Shown piece after piece: positions 50,256 through 61,939 of a DNA stretch of 64,000 bases. The notes below the pieces were generated by a model, which saw only the letters and a program-made list of their open reading frames with translations, was not told where the DNA came from and made no database searches. Made by a program: the position numbers and the translations under genes. Numbering within the stretch: the first letter of the stretch is position 1; every line of letters starts with the position of its first letter. This DNA comes from Aurantiacibacter atlanticus (GTDB lineage: Bacteria > Pseudomonadota > Alphaproteobacteria > Sphingomonadales > Sphingomonadaceae), in contig NZ_CP011310.1 in the NCBI RefSeq assembly GCF_001077815.2, positions 2,108,001-2,172,000 on the forward strand. The letters are read 5' to 3'.

Positions 50256-51287
50256 TTATCGCGGCAAAAGCAGACTGGAATCGCCATAGGAGTAGAAGCG
50301 GTACTTTTGAGCGATAGCATGGGCATAAACTCCCAGCATACGCTCACGGCCCATCAACGCCGATACCAGCATCATCAATGTCGATTTGGGAAGATGGAAA
50401 TTGGTCATCAGTCCATCGACAGCGCGAAATATGTAACCCGGGGTGATAAAAATGGCTGTATCGCCTGCAAAGGCGCGGATCACGCCATCCTCCCCTGTCG
50501 CGCTTTCAAGCAAGCGCAGGCTTGTCGTACCCACGGCGATGATACGCCCGCCAGATGCCCGTGCGGCGTTCAACCGATCTGCTGTGGCGGACTCTATCAG
50601 CCCCCACTCACTGTGCATGGCGTGATCGTCCGTATTGTCAGCCTTCACCGGAAGAAATGTGCCAGCCCCCACATGCAGCGTCAGCGTTTCGCGTGAAATA
50701 CCGCGTGCATCCAGCGTCTTGATCAATTCCGGCGTAAAATGCAGCGCTGCGGTTGGCGCCGCGACTGCGCCGTCTTTCCGGGCAAACATGGTCTGATAAT
50801 CGACCTTGTCGCGCTCATCCGTCGAGCGCTTGCCTGCGATATAGGGCGGCAGGGGCATGCGTCCCGCCCGTTCCAGCAGCACTTCCACCGGTTCATCACC
50901 TGCGAATGCCAGGGTGAAGGAACCATCGCCGTGGCGCTGCTCTGCCACTGCGCTGACACCCGCAGGAAATTCTACCGTGTCACCTTCACGCAGGCGTTTT
51001 GCATTGCGGATAAATGCCTGCCAGCGGCGCAGGTCCAGCCGTTTGTGCAAGGTCGCACCGATGCGCGCTTCTCTACGCCGCCCCTCTAGCTGAGCGGGAA
51101 TTACGCGCGTATCATTGAATACCAGCACATCGCCCGGCTGGAGCAAGCTAGCCAGATCGTAAACATGGCGATCTTCAAGCCCACTTTCGCCGCATGCCAC
51201 CAGCATCCGCGCCGAATCACGCGGCGCCACGGGGCGCAGCGCGATCAGTTCCTGCGGCAAATCGAAATCAAACAGGTCGACGCGCAT
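50256..51287 (-). CDS. queA: S-adenosylmethionine:tRNA ribosyltransferase-isomerase
   Basis: 343 aa. It transfers a ribosyl group from SAM to preQ1-tRNA to give epoxyqueuosine. Family sequence from [17 protein letters not shown] to [23 protein letters not shown] 51287 is preceded by AGGAGG. In a minus-strand run with a cyclophilin gene upstream and an ABC exporter downstream; tgt follows in the same direction. Confidence 0.96.
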   Translation of the reverse strand: MRVDLFDFDLPQELIALRPVAPRDSARMLVACGESGLEDRHVYDLASLLQPGDVLVFNDTRVIPAQLEGRRREARIGATLHKRLDLRRWQAFIRNAKRLREGDTVEFPAGVSAVAEQRHGDGSFTLAFAGDEPVEVLLERAGRMPLPPYIAGKRSTDERDKVDYQTMFARKDGAVAAPTAALHFTPELIKTLDARGISRETLTLHVGAGTFLPVKADNTDDHAMHSEWGLIESATADRLNAARASGGRIIAVGTTSLRLLESATGEDGVIRAFAGDTAIFITPGYIFRAVDGLMTNFHLPKSTLMMLVSALMGRERMLGVYAHAIAQKYRFYSYGDSSLLLPR

Positions 51288-51307
51288 ACGCGCCTCCTAC
51301 TGCAAGG

Positions 51308-52012
51308 TCATTCAGAGACGGCTTCGTTCAGCATGTCGAGCGTGATACGCTCCGGTTCTGCACTCACAGCCTGCGGCATCTTTTGCGCAACGTTGTCCGC
51401 TGCGATCGACGCTTGAAGGATGCGCGTAGGATTGCTGGGCGGCTCGCCCCGCGCAATCGCATCCACAGCAGCCATATTGGAAATGACCCGACCGAAATTC
51501 GTATAGCGGCGATCCAGCGCAAAGCGCGGGTAGAACACGATAAAGAACTGACTGTTGGCGCTGTTCTCATCATTAGCGCGCGCCATTGAAACCGTGCCAC
51601 GAACATGCGGCAAATGATTGAATTCAGCTTCAATATCGGGGAGATTTGAGCCACCCTGACCGGTGCCGGTGGGATCGCCCGTCTGCGCCATGAAACCATC
51701 AATCACGCGGTGGAAGGGATTGCCATTGTAAAACCCTTCTCGCGCCAGCAATTTGACCCGTTCAACATGGCTAGGCGCCCATTCCGGCACCAGTCTGATT
51801 GCTACCCGCTCACCACTCGACAGATCGAGAAGCAGAATATTTTCCTTGTCCTGCGTCGCATCGAAATTCACGGCGACCGGAACATTACGGACAGCTTCGT
51901 TGACTGCTTCAGTGCGTTCAACCGCCGGAGAAAGCGAAACGTCCTGCGCAGCGGCAGGGGCGGAAACAGAGAGAGTGGCGGCTAGTGCCGTCAGCGCGAA
52001 TTTGCGAAACAT
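51308..52012 (-). CDS. Periplasmic cyclophilin-type peptidyl-prolyl isomerase
   Basis: 234 aa from ATG 52012 (GGACGGG upstream). Signal peptide FRKFALTALAATLSVSAPAAAQ suggests periplasmic location. Cyclophilin core: NPFHRVIDGFMAQTGDPTGTGQGG and ANSQFFIVFYP. It accelerates prolyl isomerisation in exported proteins. Only 20 bases before queA, matching the common ppi-queA order of the group. Confidence 0.92.
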   Translation of the reverse strand: MFRKFALTALAATLSVSAPAAAQDVSLSPAVERTEAVNEAVRNVPVAVNFDATQDKENILLLDLSSGERVAIRLVPEWAPSHVERVKLLAREGFYNGNPFHRVIDGFMAQTGDPTGTGQGGSNLPDIEAEFNHLPHVRGTVSMARANDENSANSQFFIVFYPRFALDRRYTNFGRVISNMAAVDAIARGEPPSNPTRILQASIAADNVAQKMPQAVSAEPERITLDMLNEAVSE

Positions 52013-52095
52013 AATCCCGTCCGGGTTCAATTGCTGGAATGGTCCTGCGTCCTAAGGACAAGCGCATGTCAGTTCAATGAACATATTCCATCAGG

Positions 52096-52608
52096 TCACA
52101 ATTGACCGCGAATGCCGTTTTGCTTCACGCGGGCATCGACCAGTTTCTTTACATCCGGACTGACAAATGGACCAATTTCACCACCATAAATGGCAATTTC
52201 CTTCACCAGTTTCGAAGCAATCGGCTGTAGAGAGATATCAGCCATGAGGAAGACGGTTTCAATCCTGTCATTAAGCTGCTGGTTCATACCAGCCATCTGA
52301 TACTCATATTCGAAATCGGCGACCGCGCGCAGTCCGCGGATGATAATGCTGGCACCTTCGTGTTCGGCAAATTTCATCAGCAGCGCATCGAAGCCGCGAA
52401 TTTCGACATTATCGAGGCCAAGCCGCGCTACCTCAACCTCCATCATGTCTATCCGTTCGTCAGGGGTGAACATGGGATTCTTGGAAGGATTGGTCGTCAC
52501 GCCGACAATCAACCTGTCGACCAGTTTTGCTCCGCGCCGGATAATGTCCGTATGGCCAAGTGTGCACGGATCAAACGTGCCGGGATAAAGTCCGATGCGA
52601 TTGACCAT
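52096..52608 (-). CDS. coaD: Phosphopantetheine adenylyltransferase
   Basis: 170 aa. Penultimate enzyme of coenzyme A synthesis. Nucleotidyltransferase motif YPGTFDPCTLGHTDII at the N-terminus and the ISSTxxR-type loop region near residue 120-135 in a divergent form. ATG 52608 overlaps the ispA stop by one base. Confidence 0.95.
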   Translation of the reverse strand: MVNRIGLYPGTFDPCTLGHTDIIRRGAKLVDRLIVGVTTNPSKNPMFTPDERIDMMEVEVARLGLDNVEIRGFDALLMKFAEHEGASIIIRGLRAVADFEYEYQMAGMNQQLNDRIETVFLMADISLQPIASKLVKEIAIYGGEIGPFVSPDVKKLVDARVKQNGIRGQL

Positions 52609-53513
52609 TACCTGTCTCTCTCCACAATGAATTTTGCCAGTGCTCGAAGCAGATCAGCTTCTTTGCCGTGACTGGCGAGATGTCCGATGGCCTGTTGGGA
52701 CAATGCTTGGGCCTGTTGCCGGGCACCATCGACGCCCATCAGCGATACGAATGTGGCTTTGCCAGCAGGGGCATCCTTGCGCAGCGCCTTGCCGGCCAGC
52801 ATTTCATCGCCTTCTTCGTCCAGCAAATCGTCGGCGATCTGGAACGCGAGGCCGATGTCGCGGGCATAGGCGCGTAAATGCGATCTGCCTTCTTCAGGGA
52901 CCTTGCCAAGTATTGCACCCATTTCCACCGCAGCGCCCAGCAATGCACCCGTTTTAAGCTGCTGAAGGAGGGTGACCGTGCGAAGATCGAATGCCTCACC
53001 TTCGGCGACCATGTCCATCATCTGTCCGCCAGCCATGCCCGTATGCCCGCTGGCGCTGGCAAGCGCATACACCAGTTCCGCGCGGATAAAGGGATCCGTG
53101 CTGACCTGTCTGCCAGCAAGTATCTCGAACGCCAGCGCATGGAGCGAATCGCCCGCCAGAACAGCTGTCGCCTCGTCAAAGGCCTTGTGAACCGTGGGCT
53201 TCCCATGGCGCAGATCGTCATCATCCATGCATGGCAAATCATCGTGGATCAGCGAATAAACGTGAATCGCCTCGATCGCGCATCCTGCCAAAACAGCTGC
53301 GGGGCGGCTGACACCATACATTTCTGCCACGGCGGACAACAGCAAGGGGCGCACACGCTTGCCACCGCCAATGGCTGCATGGCGCATCGCCTCCACTAAT
53401 GATGCACGTGAATCATCCGGCACTGGAAGCTTGAGATCAAACGCCTGATCAATCTCGCGCTGGATGCGCTGAAGACCACGTCCAAGCAAATCATCTGCGA
53501 TAACAAGCCCCAT
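52608..53513 (-). CDS. ispA: Polyprenyl synthetase, likely farnesyl diphosphate synthase
   Basis: 301 aa. Both aspartate-rich motifs are visible: first DDLPCMDDDDLRHGKPT near residue 93, second DDLLDEEGDE near 232. The residues before the first motif (YSLIH) suit a short-chain FPP/GPP product. It sits next to xseB, as in many proteobacteria. Confidence 0.92.
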   Translation of the reverse strand: MGLVIADDLLGRGLQRIQREIDQAFDLKLPVPDDSRASLVEAMRHAAIGGGKRVRPLLLSAVAEMYGVSRPAAVLAGCAIEAIHVYSLIHDDLPCMDDDDLRHGKPTVHKAFDEATAVLAGDSLHALAFEILAGRQVSTDPFIRAELVYALASASGHTGMAGGQMMDMVAEGEAFDLRTVTLLQQLKTGALLGAAVEMGAILGKVPEEGRSHLRAYARDIGLAFQIADDLLDEEGDEMLAGKALRKDAPAGKATFVSLMGVDGARQQAQALSQQAIGHLASHGKEADLLRALAKFIVERDR

Positions 53514-53525
53514 CCCGCCTTGCCC

Positions 53526-53774
53526 CTAGCCCGCGTCAAAGGGCTCAGTACCCTGTGGTTTGCCATCGGGATCCTGCACGATTTTCTCGATCCGCTCCTG
53601 CGCGGCATCCAGCCGGGCCTGACAATGCCTGCGCAATGCCTCGCCACGTTCATAAAGGTCGATGGACTGATCCAGCGGCACATCACCACCTTCAAGACGT
53701 CGCACAACATCTTCAAGCGAACGCAAAGCGTCCTCGAAGCTCAAATCGGCGATTTGCGCATTATCCTCTGCCAT
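53526..53774 (-). CDS. xseB: Exonuclease VII small subunit
   Basis: 82 aa from ATG 53774 (ATG 53786 possible). Typical helical hairpin: [41 protein letters not shown]. It assembles on XseA, which is not in the window. First gene of the xseB-ispA-coaD run, divergent from purL. Confidence 0.92.
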   Translation of the reverse strand: MAEDNAQIADLSFEDALRSLEDVVRRLEGGDVPLDQSIDLYERGEALRRHCQARLDAAQERIEKIVQDPDGKPQGTEPFDAG

Positions 53775-53934
53775 GGGCGCGACCATTGACGGTGCAGCGG
53801 CGCAGGGTCAAGCTGCCTTCCCCAACAGCAATATGCATTGACGACGTTTTTCGCCGATATTCCTGCGGTGAATTGGGCAAAACTCGCCAGCGCGGGGCTG
53901 GCGATTGCGCGACGGCGGGGCTAAGGCGCGTGGC

Positions 53935-56169
53935 ATGAGCGAAATTACTCCAGACATCGTCGCCCAGCATGGTCTTTCCGATGAGGAATATGCGCGCGTC
54001 CTCCATGCATTGGGGCGTGAGCCCAATCTTGTCGAGCTGGGCATCTTCTCAGTCATGTGGTCGGAGCATTGCAGCTATAAGAGCTCGCGCCTGCACCTCA
54101 AGAAACTGCCCACAGAAGCGCCGTGGGTTATCTGTGGCCCGGGCGAGAATGCAGGCGTCATCGACATCGGTGATGGCCAGGCGGCGATCTTCAAGATGGA
54201 GAGCCACAACCACCCATCCTATATTGAACCATATCAAGGTGCGGCCACGGGCGTCGGCGGTATCCTGCGCGATGTTTTCACCATGGGCGCCCGGCCGGTT
54301 GCCAATGCCAATGCCTTGCGTTTCGGAAGGCCCGATCATCCCAAGATGAAACATCTGGTCCAGGGCGTGGTCGCAGGCATTGGCGGTTATGGCAATTGCG
54401 TGGGCGTGCCGACCGTGTGCGGCGAAACCAATTTTCATCCAGCCTATGATGGGAATATCCTCGTCAACGCGATGACCGTTGGCGTGGCCGATGCCAGCAG
54501 GATATTCTATTCTGCGGCAACAGGCGTTGGCAATCCCATCGTCTATGTCGGCTCCAAGACCGGGCGGGATGGTATCCACGGTGCCACGATGGCCAGCACC
54601 GATTTCGAGGAAGATGCAGATGCCAAGCGGCCTACCGTGCAGGTTGGCGATCCTTTCACCGAAAAGTTGCTGATCGAGGCATGTCTTGAACTGATGGCCA
54701 CTGATGCCATTGTGGCGATCCAGGATATGGGCGCGGCCGGCCTCACCAGTTCCAGCGTTGAAATGGCGACCAATGGCAAGGCGGGCATCCGTCTTGATAT
54801 GAACAAGGTGCCCTGCCGCGAAGACGGCATGACGCCCTATGAGATGATGCTGAGCGAAAGCCAGGAGCGGATGCTCATGGTGCTGGAACCTGGCAAGGAA
54901 GCCATGGCCGAAGCGATCTTCCACAAATGGGAGCTTGATTTCGCTGTCATCGGTGAAGTCACCGATACACGGCACATGGTGCTCGAATTCGATGGTGAGG
55001 TCGTGTGCGACATCCCGCTTGGCCCGCTTGCTGCCGATGCCCCGGAATATGACCGGCCCTATCTGTCGAGAGAGGAATATACGGCATGGGCCGGTATCAA
55101 GCCCATGACCCAGCGGCCCGATACCCAAAATGCTGGCGCAGATCTTCTCAAGCTGCTTGCATCCCCCAACCTCTCGTCACGCAAATGGATTGCTGAGCAA
55201 TATGATAGCCAGGTGGGTGCAGATACGCTCCAGTCTGGTGGCGATGCGGGTGTGGTGCGGGTTCATGGCACCAGAAAGGCACTTGCCATCAGCACCGATT
55301 GCACACCGCGATATGTGCATGCCAATCCCTATGAAGGCGGCAAGCAGGCGATTGCCGAGGCCTATCGCAATTTATGCGCAGTAGGAGCTCGGCCTCTCGC
55401 AGTGACCAATTGCCTCAATTTCGCCAACCCGCAGCGACCAGAAATCATGGCGCAATTCGTTCACGCGCTGGAAGGCATGGGCGATGCCTGCCGCACTCTC
55501 GATTTCCCGATCGTGAGCGGCAATGTTTCGCTTTACAATGAAAGCAAGGCAACGGGCGGCGGCTCGGCCATTCTCCCGACACCCGCTATCGGCGGGGTTG
55601 GCCTGATCGACGATTACGCCAAGATGATGACCATGCCTTTCAAGGCAGCGGGCGAGACGATTTACATCATCGCGCCCGAAGCTTGGGCTACGCCCGATCC
55701 GGAACGTTCGCATCTGGGCAAATCGCTGTGGCTCAGCGAAATTCACGGGCGTGATGAAGGGCGCACTCCGCCTACCGACCTGACACTGGAAAAGGCTGCC
55801 GGACGGATTGTTCGCCAGCTCATCGCAGAAGGTCTGGTGAGCGCGGTGCACGATATTTCCGATGGCGGCCTTGCCGTGGCACTTGCCGAAATGGCGATCG
55901 CCGGGGGCATCGGCGCCGAAGTGGCCGGCGGTGAAGGCTTTACTCAGGCGCAATGGTGGTTTGGCGAAGACCAGGGCCGCTACCTTGTCACTGTACCCGA
56001 TACCGAGGCTTTCAATCAGGTGCTAGCTAAGGGCACGGAGGATGACGAAACGGCAGCGGTAGGTTTCACCCGTATCGGCACCACAGGTGGCAGCAGCCTT
56101 CTGGGCGTAACAATCGAAGATTTGCGCGCGGCCCATTTAAGCTTCTTCTCCGAGTGGATGGAGAACTGA
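53935..56169 (+). CDS. purL: Phosphoribosylformylglycinamidine synthase subunit PurL
   Basis: 744 aa, the small-type PurL that works with PurS and PurQ (not in the window). It makes FGAM in purine synthesis. Family motifs: [12 protein letters not shown] at the start, [24 protein letters not shown], and a repeated AIRS-like half. It overlaps the next gene by one base (TGATG at 56167-56171). Confidence 0.96.
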   Translation: MSEITPDIVAQHGLSDEEYARVLHALGREPNLVELGIFSVMWSEHCSYKSSRLHLKKLPTEAPWVICGPGENAGVIDIGDGQAAIFKMESHNHPSYIEPYQGAATGVGGILRDVFTMGARPVANANALRFGRPDHPKMKHLVQGVVAGIGGYGNCVGVPTVCGETNFHPAYDGNILVNAMTVGVADASRIFYSAATGVGNPIVYVGSKTGRDGIHGATMASTDFEEDADAKRPTVQVGDPFTEKLLIEACLELMATDAIVAIQDMGAAGLTSSSVEMATNGKAGIRLDMNKVPCREDGMTPYEMMLSESQERMLMVLEPGKEAMAEAIFHKWELDFAVIGEVTDTRHMVLEFDGEVVCDIPLGPLAADAPEYDRPYLSREEYTAWAGIKPMTQRPDTQNAGADLLKLLASPNLSSRKWIAEQYDSQVGADTLQSGGDAGVVRVHGTRKALAISTDCTPRYVHANPYEGGKQAIAEAYRNLCAVGARPLAVTNCLNFANPQRPEIMAQFVHALEGMGDACRTLDFPIVSGNVSLYNESKATGGGSAILPTPAIGGVGLIDDYAKMMTMPFKAAGETIYIIAPEAWATPDPERSHLGKSLWLSEIHGRDEGRTPPTDLTLEKAAGRIVRQLIAEGLVSAVHDISDGGLAVALAEMAIAGGIGAEVAGGEGFTQAQWWFGEDQGRYLVTVPDTEAFNQVLAKGTEDDETAAVGFTRIGTTGGSSLLGVTIEDLRAAHLSFFSEWMEN

Positions 56170-56576
56170 TGACTACAGGCCATTCCGAAACTCCACTGGC
56201 GAAGAAGCTGAACTTGCGGGATGGTCAGCGCGTGTGGTTTTCCGAAATGCCTGATGCGGTGGCAGAGGAGATCGGTGAATATGCGCTGGATCTTCTATTC
56301 GTAGCCGATCCCGCCGAGGGAATTGATGCGGCACATATCTTCGTAACCCAGAAGGCTGAGCTCGTCACCCTGCTCAGCAGTTTGCGCGGCCAGATTGCGG
56401 GCGATGGTCAAATCTGGGTCAGCTGGCCCAAACCGCCCTCCGCTGTGCCAACCGATATCTCAGAGGAAAACATTCGCGAGATATGCCTCCCCCTGGGTCT
56501 CGTCGATACCAAGGCGTGCGCCGTCGATGAAATTTGGTCAGGCATCAAACTGGTGGTCCGCAAGGAATTGCGGTGA
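56169..56576 (+). CDS. DUF3052-like protein
   Basis: 135 aa, soluble, one domain. Contains the DUF3052-type pattern of [12 protein letters not shown], then [10 protein letters not shown] and [12 protein letters not shown], with SGIKLVVRK at the end. Function unknown. Coupled to purL by a one-base overlap and to the nitroreductase gene by a four-base overlap (GTGA). Confidence 0.78.
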   Translation: MTTGHSETPLAKKLNLRDGQRVWFSEMPDAVAEEIGEYALDLLFVADPAEGIDAAHIFVTQKAELVTLLSSLRGQIAGDGQIWVSWPKPPSAVPTDISEENIREICLPLGLVDTKACAVDEIWSGIKLVVRKELR

Positions 56577-57259
56577 CTGAAAGGCAGCATCCCTTCCCCG
56601 ACCTGCCCGAACTGACAGATGATGAACGTGTGGCCCGTACCCGTGCTGCATACGAAGAATTACGTAACCGCCATTCCTGCCGGTCCTTTAGCGATGCACC
56701 GGTGCCGCGTGAGGTAATCGAATTTGCGATCCGTGCAGCAGGAACGGCGCCCAGCGGCGCAAACCACCAGCCGTGGCATTTCGCCGCAATATCCTCACCA
56801 GAAACGAAACGCGCCATACGCGAGGCCGCAGAGGCAGAGGAACGGTGTTTCTACGGTGCTGAAGGCGCAAAACCCAAGGCCAGCGAGGCGTGGCTGGATG
56901 CCCTCGCCCCCATCGGCACCGATGCCAGCAAACCGTTTCTGGAAACCGCGCCATGGCTGATCGTCTGCTTTGCACAGCGCACCGGCGGTATCGAGGAAGA
57001 CGGGCAAACGCAGAATTATTACGTGAATGAAAGCGTGGGCATCGCCTGCGGCATGCTTGTTTCGACGCTGCACGCGGCGGGGCTTGCCACTTTGACGCAT
57101 ACACCTTCACCCATGGGCTTCCTGCGCGAAGTATGTGGTCGACCGGCGAATGAAAAATCGCTGATGATCGTTGTGACGGGTCATCCGGCAAATGGTGCCA
57201 GCGTGCCCGATCACGCGATGAAGAAGAAGCCGCTCGAAAAAATTGCGAGCTGGCTGTAG
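56573..57259 (+). CDS. Nitroreductase family oxidoreductase
   Basis: 228 aa, GTG start at 56573 preceded by AAGGAA and overlapping the previous stop. FMN-binding pattern [38 protein letters not shown] at the N-terminus, with the long N-terminal extension of the BluB-like/iodotyrosine-deiodinase-like subgroup. Substrate unknown. Confidence 0.85.
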   Translation: MTERQHPFPDLPELTDDERVARTRAAYEELRNRHSCRSFSDAPVPREVIEFAIRAAGTAPSGANHQPWHFAAISSPETKRAIREAAEAEERCFYGAEGAKPKASEAWLDALAPIGTDASKPFLETAPWLIVCFAQRTGGIEEDGQTQNYYVNESVGIACGMLVSTLHAAGLATLTHTPSPMGFLREVCGRPANEKSLMIVVTGHPANGASVPDHAMKKKPLEKIASWL

Positions 57260-57262
57260 CGC

Positions 57263-57682
57263 CTATCGGGGCGCCACGACGTGAAAAAGGCCGCTTGCGC
57301 GCATGAGCAGCTTGCCTTCACCACCATCCTTCCGAACGCGGCAGTCAAGGCTGATTGCTACCCTTCCCGCACGCAGGACTTCAACCTCGGCCTCTACCCA
57401 ATCGCCTATTCGGGCAGGCGACAGAAAATCGGCGCTTAATCCCTGCGTAACGGCATATTGCCCTTCGGGTGCGGCCTCGAATGCAGCAAGCGTAAGTGCT
57501 GTATCGATCAGCGACATCAGCATGCCACCATGAAGCGTATCGATGGCGTTGCAGTGCTTTTTTTCAAAATGCATACCAACCACGGTATTCTGGCCGCGCT
57601 TTGATCGGTAAAGCGGCCCGATCAATTCATGGAGTGCACCATAAGGGGCCATTTCGGCAAAGCCTTGGGGGATCGTGTTCAT
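57263..57682 (-). CDS. PaaI-type hotdog thioesterase
   Basis: 139 aa. Hotdog fold with the catalytic motif AIDTLHGGMLMSLIDTALTLAA. It hydrolyses acyl- or aryl-CoA thioesters. ATG 57682 overlaps the serB stop (TGATG), so it is coupled to serB. It converges with the nitroreductase gene (3 bases apart). Confidence 0.88.
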   Translation of the reverse strand: MNTIPQGFAEMAPYGALHELIGPLYRSKRGQNTVVGMHFEKKHCNAIDTLHGGMLMSLIDTALTLAAFEAAPEGQYAVTQGLSADFLSPARIGDWVEAEVEVLRAGRVAISLDCRVRKDGGEGKLLMRASGLFHVVAPR

Positions 57683-58563
57683 CAGGACGCCCATTCCGCT
57701 TCTGGGATTTCCAACAGTCTGAGCAGGCTTGTCAGATCGCCACGGTCAATCCAGCCATTGGCTGCAAGCCGCGCCTTGGGCTTCGCGCGGTAGGCCACGC
57801 CGTAATGCGCAAGTTCCAGCATGGGGATATCATTCGCGCCATCACCGGCCGCCATTCCAACAGCATTGGGGCCAAACTCGGCCAGTTCATGTTCCAGCGC
57901 GGCGCGTTTGGTTGAACTGTCGGTAATCTCCCCGACAAGACCGCCGGTTAACTTGCTGTCTGCCACTTCCAGGCAATTCCCCACTACGCGATCAAAGCCG
58001 AGGTTCTGGGCCACCGGATCTGCAAAATGGTGGAACCCGCCCGTCACCAAGGCCGTGCGGCAGCCCCTGGCCTTCAAGGTTTGCACAAGAACACGCGCGC
58101 CATCCATAGGCCGGATGCGTTCATCAAGGCATTGCGTAATTGCTTTTTCATCAAGCCCTTCCAGCAAGGCCACCCGCTCACGCAGTGCGCCTTCAAAATC
58201 GAGCTCGCCCTGCATGGCGCGTTCGGTGATTGCGGCAATCTGTGGCTTCATGCCGGCGTAATCGGCCAATTCGTCAATACATTCCTGACCGATCATCGTG
58301 GAATCCATGTCCGAAACGAAGACATTGGGTATGCGGAACGGTTCGCGCGCAATAATCGTATCGCTTTGGCCGAAATGGTCATCCAGCGCGATTCGGAACC
58401 TGGCCATGTCATCGCCCGGCGATTCGATCTGAAGAACATCGCCGCAAAAATCGAGCATGGCGGCATGGGCGACCGGAACATCGGTATTGGCCACTGTGGC
58501 GATCAAGGTATCAAGGGCTTTCTCGATCAAGGATGGCTCTGCTATCAGCCGGGCAATGAGCAT
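57682..58563 (-). CDS. serB: Phosphoserine phosphatase
   Basis: 293 aa from ATG 58563, which has AGGAG upstream. HAD family: nucleophile Asp85 in SDMDSTMI, motif [12 protein letters not shown], motif [14 protein letters not shown]. The N-terminal 75 residues are an ACT-like domain. Last step of serine synthesis. Its 5' end overlaps the divergent miaA gene by 8 bases, so each promoter must lie inside the other coding sequence. Confidence 0.94.
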   Translation of the reverse strand: MLIARLIAEPSLIEKALDTLIATVANTDVPVAHAAMLDFCGDVLQIESPGDDMARFRIALDDHFGQSDTIIAREPFRIPNVFVSDMDSTMIGQECIDELADYAGMKPQIAAITERAMQGELDFEGALRERVALLEGLDEKAITQCLDERIRPMDGARVLVQTLKARGCRTALVTGGFHHFADPVAQNLGFDRVVGNCLEVADSKLTGGLVGEITDSSTKRAALEHELAEFGPNAVGMAAGDGANDIPMLELAHYGVAYRAKPKARLAANGWIDRGDLTSLLRLLEIPEAEWAS

Positions 58564-59515
58564 TGCGGAAACTCCTGCGCACGGGGCGCGATTAAAACAG
58601 GTCGCGCTCATTGCAGGGCCGACCGCCAGCGGCAAGAGCGATCTCGCCGTGCGACTTGCGCTGCAATTGCATGAGAAGGGTTGTAGCGGGGTCGTCATCA
58701 ATGCCGATAGCGCGCAGGTCTATGCCGATCTGCGCGTTCTATCTGCGCGCCCTGACGAGGAAGAAATGCGCGGCATTCCCCATCGCCTGTTCGGGGCCTG
58801 GGACGGCAAAACCGCGTGTTCTGCCGCCGACTGGGCAATAGCTGCGCGGCGCGAGGTAGAAGGTGCACATGCCGCGGGCCTTGTCCCCATTCTGGTGGGG
58901 GGCACCGGCCTTTACTTGCGCACGCTTATCGATGGCATTGCACCCATCCCCGAAATCCATCCCGATCTGCGCGCCAGCGTGCGGGCAATGGCGGCAGCCG
59001 ATGCTTATGCCGCCCTGCTCTTGGAAGACCCCGTCCGCGCAGCTGCGCTCAACCAGCGTGACAGCCAGCGCATCGCGCGGGCGCTGGAAGTGGTTCGCAG
59101 CACGGGGCGAACGCTTGGCGAATGGCAAATGCACCGCGAAGGCGGGATTGGCGGCTCGGTAAAGATTGCCCCCCTGATCCTCCTGCCTGACCGCGAGGCT
59201 TTATACGCGCGCTGCGACGAACGCTTTATTGCCATGCTGGATGGCGGAGCGGTGGAGGAGGTGAAAGCGCTTATGAAGCGCGGACTATCGCGGGACCTGC
59301 CCGTTATGCGTGCGATAGGTGTGCCGGAAATTGCTGGCTGGCTGCGCGGGGATTGGTCTCGTGAAGATGCCATCGTCCGCGCACAGCAAGCGACTCGCAA
59401 TTATGCAAAGCGCCAGTTCACATGGCTGCGAAACCAGCTCCCGGAAGATTGGCCACGTCTCGCACCAGAAAATATCAATTTAGACAATGAAATTGAAACA
59501 TTATTCCTTGATTAG
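58556..59515 (+). CDS. miaA: tRNA dimethylallyltransferase
   Basis: 319 aa. It adds the isopentenyl group to A37 of tRNAs. P-loop GPTASGKS at 21-28, [18 protein letters not shown], and the C-terminal [21 protein letters not shown] 58556 lies within divergent serB; no other start codon is available before the P-loop. Confidence 0.94.
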   Translation: MSIAETPAHGARLKQVALIAGPTASGKSDLAVRLALQLHEKGCSGVVINADSAQVYADLRVLSARPDEEEMRGIPHRLFGAWDGKTACSAADWAIAARREVEGAHAAGLVPILVGGTGLYLRTLIDGIAPIPEIHPDLRASVRAMAAADAYAALLLEDPVRAAALNQRDSQRIARALEVVRSTGRTLGEWQMHREGGIGGSVKIAPLILLPDREALYARCDERFIAMLDGGAVEEVKALMKRGLSRDLPVMRAIGVPEIAGWLRGDWSREDAIVRAQQATRNYAKRQFTWLRNQLPEDWPRLAPENINLDNEIETLFLD

Positions 59516-59570
59516 CGGTTGACAAGACATTTTATGTTACCTAGTGCTCTCCTCGGTAAGTGGAGTGTGG

Positions 59571-59605
59571 CCCGGCGAGAGCAATCTTGCCGGGTCCGTT
59601 TTTTT
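59571..59605 (+). terminator. Rho-independent terminator or attenuator between miaA and ilvB
   Basis: CCCGGCGAGA-GCAA-TCTTGCCGGG: a 10-bp stem with one G-U pair, a GNRA loop, followed by TCCGTTTTTTT. It sits 56 bases after miaA and 65 bases before ilvB. A TTGACA box lies upstream at 59519-59524, so it could be read either as the miaA terminator or as an ilvB leader attenuator. Confidence 0.85.
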
Positions 59606-59669
59606 CAGGTTCCCGAACGGGGGCCTAGAGTGATCCAACAGGGTCAGACGTTGATTGAGGAGCAATACG

Positions 59670-61412
59670 GTGTCCCAAGAACGCAGCGGCGCTGCGATAC
59701 TGGTCGAAAGCCTGGCGCGGCAGGGTGTCGAATTCGTGTTCGGCTATCCCGGCGGTGCCGTCCTGCCTATTTACGACGAATTGTTTTCCGACAATCGCGT
59801 CCGCCATATTCTCGTCCGGCATGAAGCGGGCGCGGCGCATGCAGCCGAAGGATATGCCCGCTCTACCGGCAGGCCCGGCGTTGTCCTAGTCACCTCCGGC
59901 CCAGGCGCTACCAATGCCATCACCGGCATTGCCGATGCCTTTATGGATTCGATCCCGCTTGTGGTGATCACCGGACAGGTGCCGACCAATCTGATCGGCA
60001 CCGATGCCTTTCAGGAAGCCGATACCGTCGGCCTGACACGGCATTGTTCCAAGCATAATTATCTCGTCAAGGACCCTGAAGACCTCGCCCATACGATCGA
60101 GGAAGCTTTTGAGATCGCCACCACCGGTCGCCCCGGTCCGGTCGTGATCGATATTCCCAAGAATGTGCAGATCGCCACTGCAATGATGGCCGACGGTCCA
60201 GCTCAGAGGCGCCAACGATATTGTCCGCGCACCGTGGCTGCGCCGGAAGAAATAGCCGAGGTTGTGGACCTGCTCAGCAATGGTGAGCGGCCCATTCTCT
60301 ACACCGGAGGCGGCGTTATCAACTCTGGCCCCCAAGCCTCTGAATTATTGCGTAAATTGCAAAAATTGAGCGGCGCGCCAGTTACCTCCACACTCATGGG
60401 ATTGGGCGCATTTGCCGCGGATGATCCGGACTGGCTGGGCATGCTCGGCATGCACGGCACGTTTGAAGCCAATATGGCGATGAACCAGTGCGATGTGATG
60501 ATCTGCGTCGGCGCGCGCTTTGATGATCGCGTCACCGGGCGGCTCGACGCATTCTCTCCCGATTCGACAAAGGTCCATATCGATATTGACCGTTCGAGCA
60601 TCAACAAGGTCGTGCCTGTCGATCTCGGTATCGTCGGGGATTGTGGCGCGGTTCTGGAACAGATGATCGAATGCTGGGGCAAGCGCGAACCGCGCGATCT
60701 TGGTGAATGGAAAGCGCGCATCACAGGTTGGAAGGCGCGTGACAGCCTTGCCTACCCGCCCAGCGGCGATGCCATCATGCCGCAATTGGCGATAGAACGC
60801 CTGTTCGCGCTGACCAGAGACCGCGACCCCATCATCACTACAGAGGTGGGGCAGCATCAGATGTGGGCGGCGCAACATTTTGGTTTCATGGGCCCGAACA
60901 AATGGCTCACCAGCGGCGGGCTCGGCACAATGGGCTATGGCCTGCCTGCCGCCATCGGTGCACAATTGGGCAATCCTGATTCATTGGTAATCGATATTGC
61001 CGGTGAAGCCAGCATCCAGATGAACATTCAGGAACTTGGCACCGCGTCCCAATTCCGCCTGCCGGTCAAGATATTTATCCTCAATAATGGATATATGGGC
61101 ATGGTCCGCCAATGGCAGGAACTGACCTATGAGAGCCGTTATTCGAACAGCTATTCTGACAGCTTGCCTGATTTCGTCCGGCTGGCCGAAAGCTATGGCT
61201 GGAAAGGCATCCGCATTACCGAGGAAGCAGGCCTCGATGCCGGAATTAAAGCGATGCTTGCGCATGACGGGCCGGTGATCGTGGATTGCCAGGTGGCGAA
61301 AAACGCCAATTGTTACCCGATGATCCCCAGCGGTGCGGCGCATACCGAAATGCTGCTCCACGGTGATCAGCATGGTGGCACGATGGCTGACGAAGCCAAG
61401 GCTTTGGTGTAG
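59670..61412 (+). CDS. ilvB: Acetolactate synthase large subunit
   Basis: 580 aa, GTG start at 59670 with GAGGAG upstream. ThDP enzyme of branched-chain amino acid synthesis. N-terminal [20 protein letters not shown], catalytic Glu in [15 protein letters not shown], and the ThDP site [15 protein letters not shown] with [12 protein letters not shown]. Followed 6 bases later by ilvN. In this ThDP motif the usual GDG is GEA, still within the family's variation. Confidence 0.95.
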   Translation: MSQERSGAAILVESLARQGVEFVFGYPGGAVLPIYDELFSDNRVRHILVRHEAGAAHAAEGYARSTGRPGVVLVTSGPGATNAITGIADAFMDSIPLVVITGQVPTNLIGTDAFQEADTVGLTRHCSKHNYLVKDPEDLAHTIEEAFEIATTGRPGPVVIDIPKNVQIATAMMADGPAQRRQRYCPRTVAAPEEIAEVVDLLSNGERPILYTGGGVINSGPQASELLRKLQKLSGAPVTSTLMGLGAFAADDPDWLGMLGMHGTFEANMAMNQCDVMICVGARFDDRVTGRLDAFSPDSTKVHIDIDRSSINKVVPVDLGIVGDCGAVLEQMIECWGKREPRDLGEWKARITGWKARDSLAYPPSGDAIMPQLAIERLFALTRDRDPIITTEVGQHQMWAAQHFGFMGPNKWLTSGGLGTMGYGLPAAIGAQLGNPDSLVIDIAGEASIQMNIQELGTASQFRLPVKIFILNNGYMGMVRQWQELTYESRYSNSYSDSLPDFVRLAESYGWKGIRITEEAGLDAGIKAMLAHDGPVIVDCQVAKNANCYPMIPSGAAHTEMLLHGDQHGGTMADEAKALV

Positions 61413-61418
61413 AGCAAG

Positions 61419-61939
61419 ATGGGTATGAAAATCGAACACCGCGAAGCCAAAAGGCATGTTCTCACCGTAACGGTGGACAATGAACCGGGCATCCTCGCCA
61501 AGATCACGGGCCTGTTCACGGCGCGCGGATACAATATCGATAGCCTGACCGTGGCCGATATTTCGGAAGATCACGCAATCAGCCGCATCACTATCGTCAC
61601 AGGCGGTCCGCCGCAGGTGATCGATCAGATCATGGCACAGCTCGAAAGGCTCGTCCCAGTCCACCGCGTCATCGATCTTACAGAAGAAGGCCCGCATGTG
61701 GAACGCGAGCTTGCACTGATAAAGGTCAAGGGCAAGGGTGAGGACCGGGTGGAAGCGTTGCGCATTGCTGGGGTATTCCGCGCCAATGTCGTCGACACTA
61801 CGACAGAAAGCTTTGTATTCGAACTGACGGGTGCGAAGGACAAGGTGGACGGTTTTATCTCGCTAATGCGTGAGCTGGGTCTTGTTGAAGTAGGCAGATC
61901 AGGCATCGTCGGCATGATGCGCGGCGCAGAAGGCGCGTG

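Noticed and set aside
54049..55128. Minus-strand ORF of 359 codons opposite purL
   Set aside because: Shadow of a conserved gene; His/Gly-rich composition follows from purL codons.
59534..59670. Leader peptide for ilvB
   Set aside because: The only nearby ATG frame has no stop before ilvB, and a GTG frame gives a peptide not enriched in Ile/Val/Leu; insufficient support.
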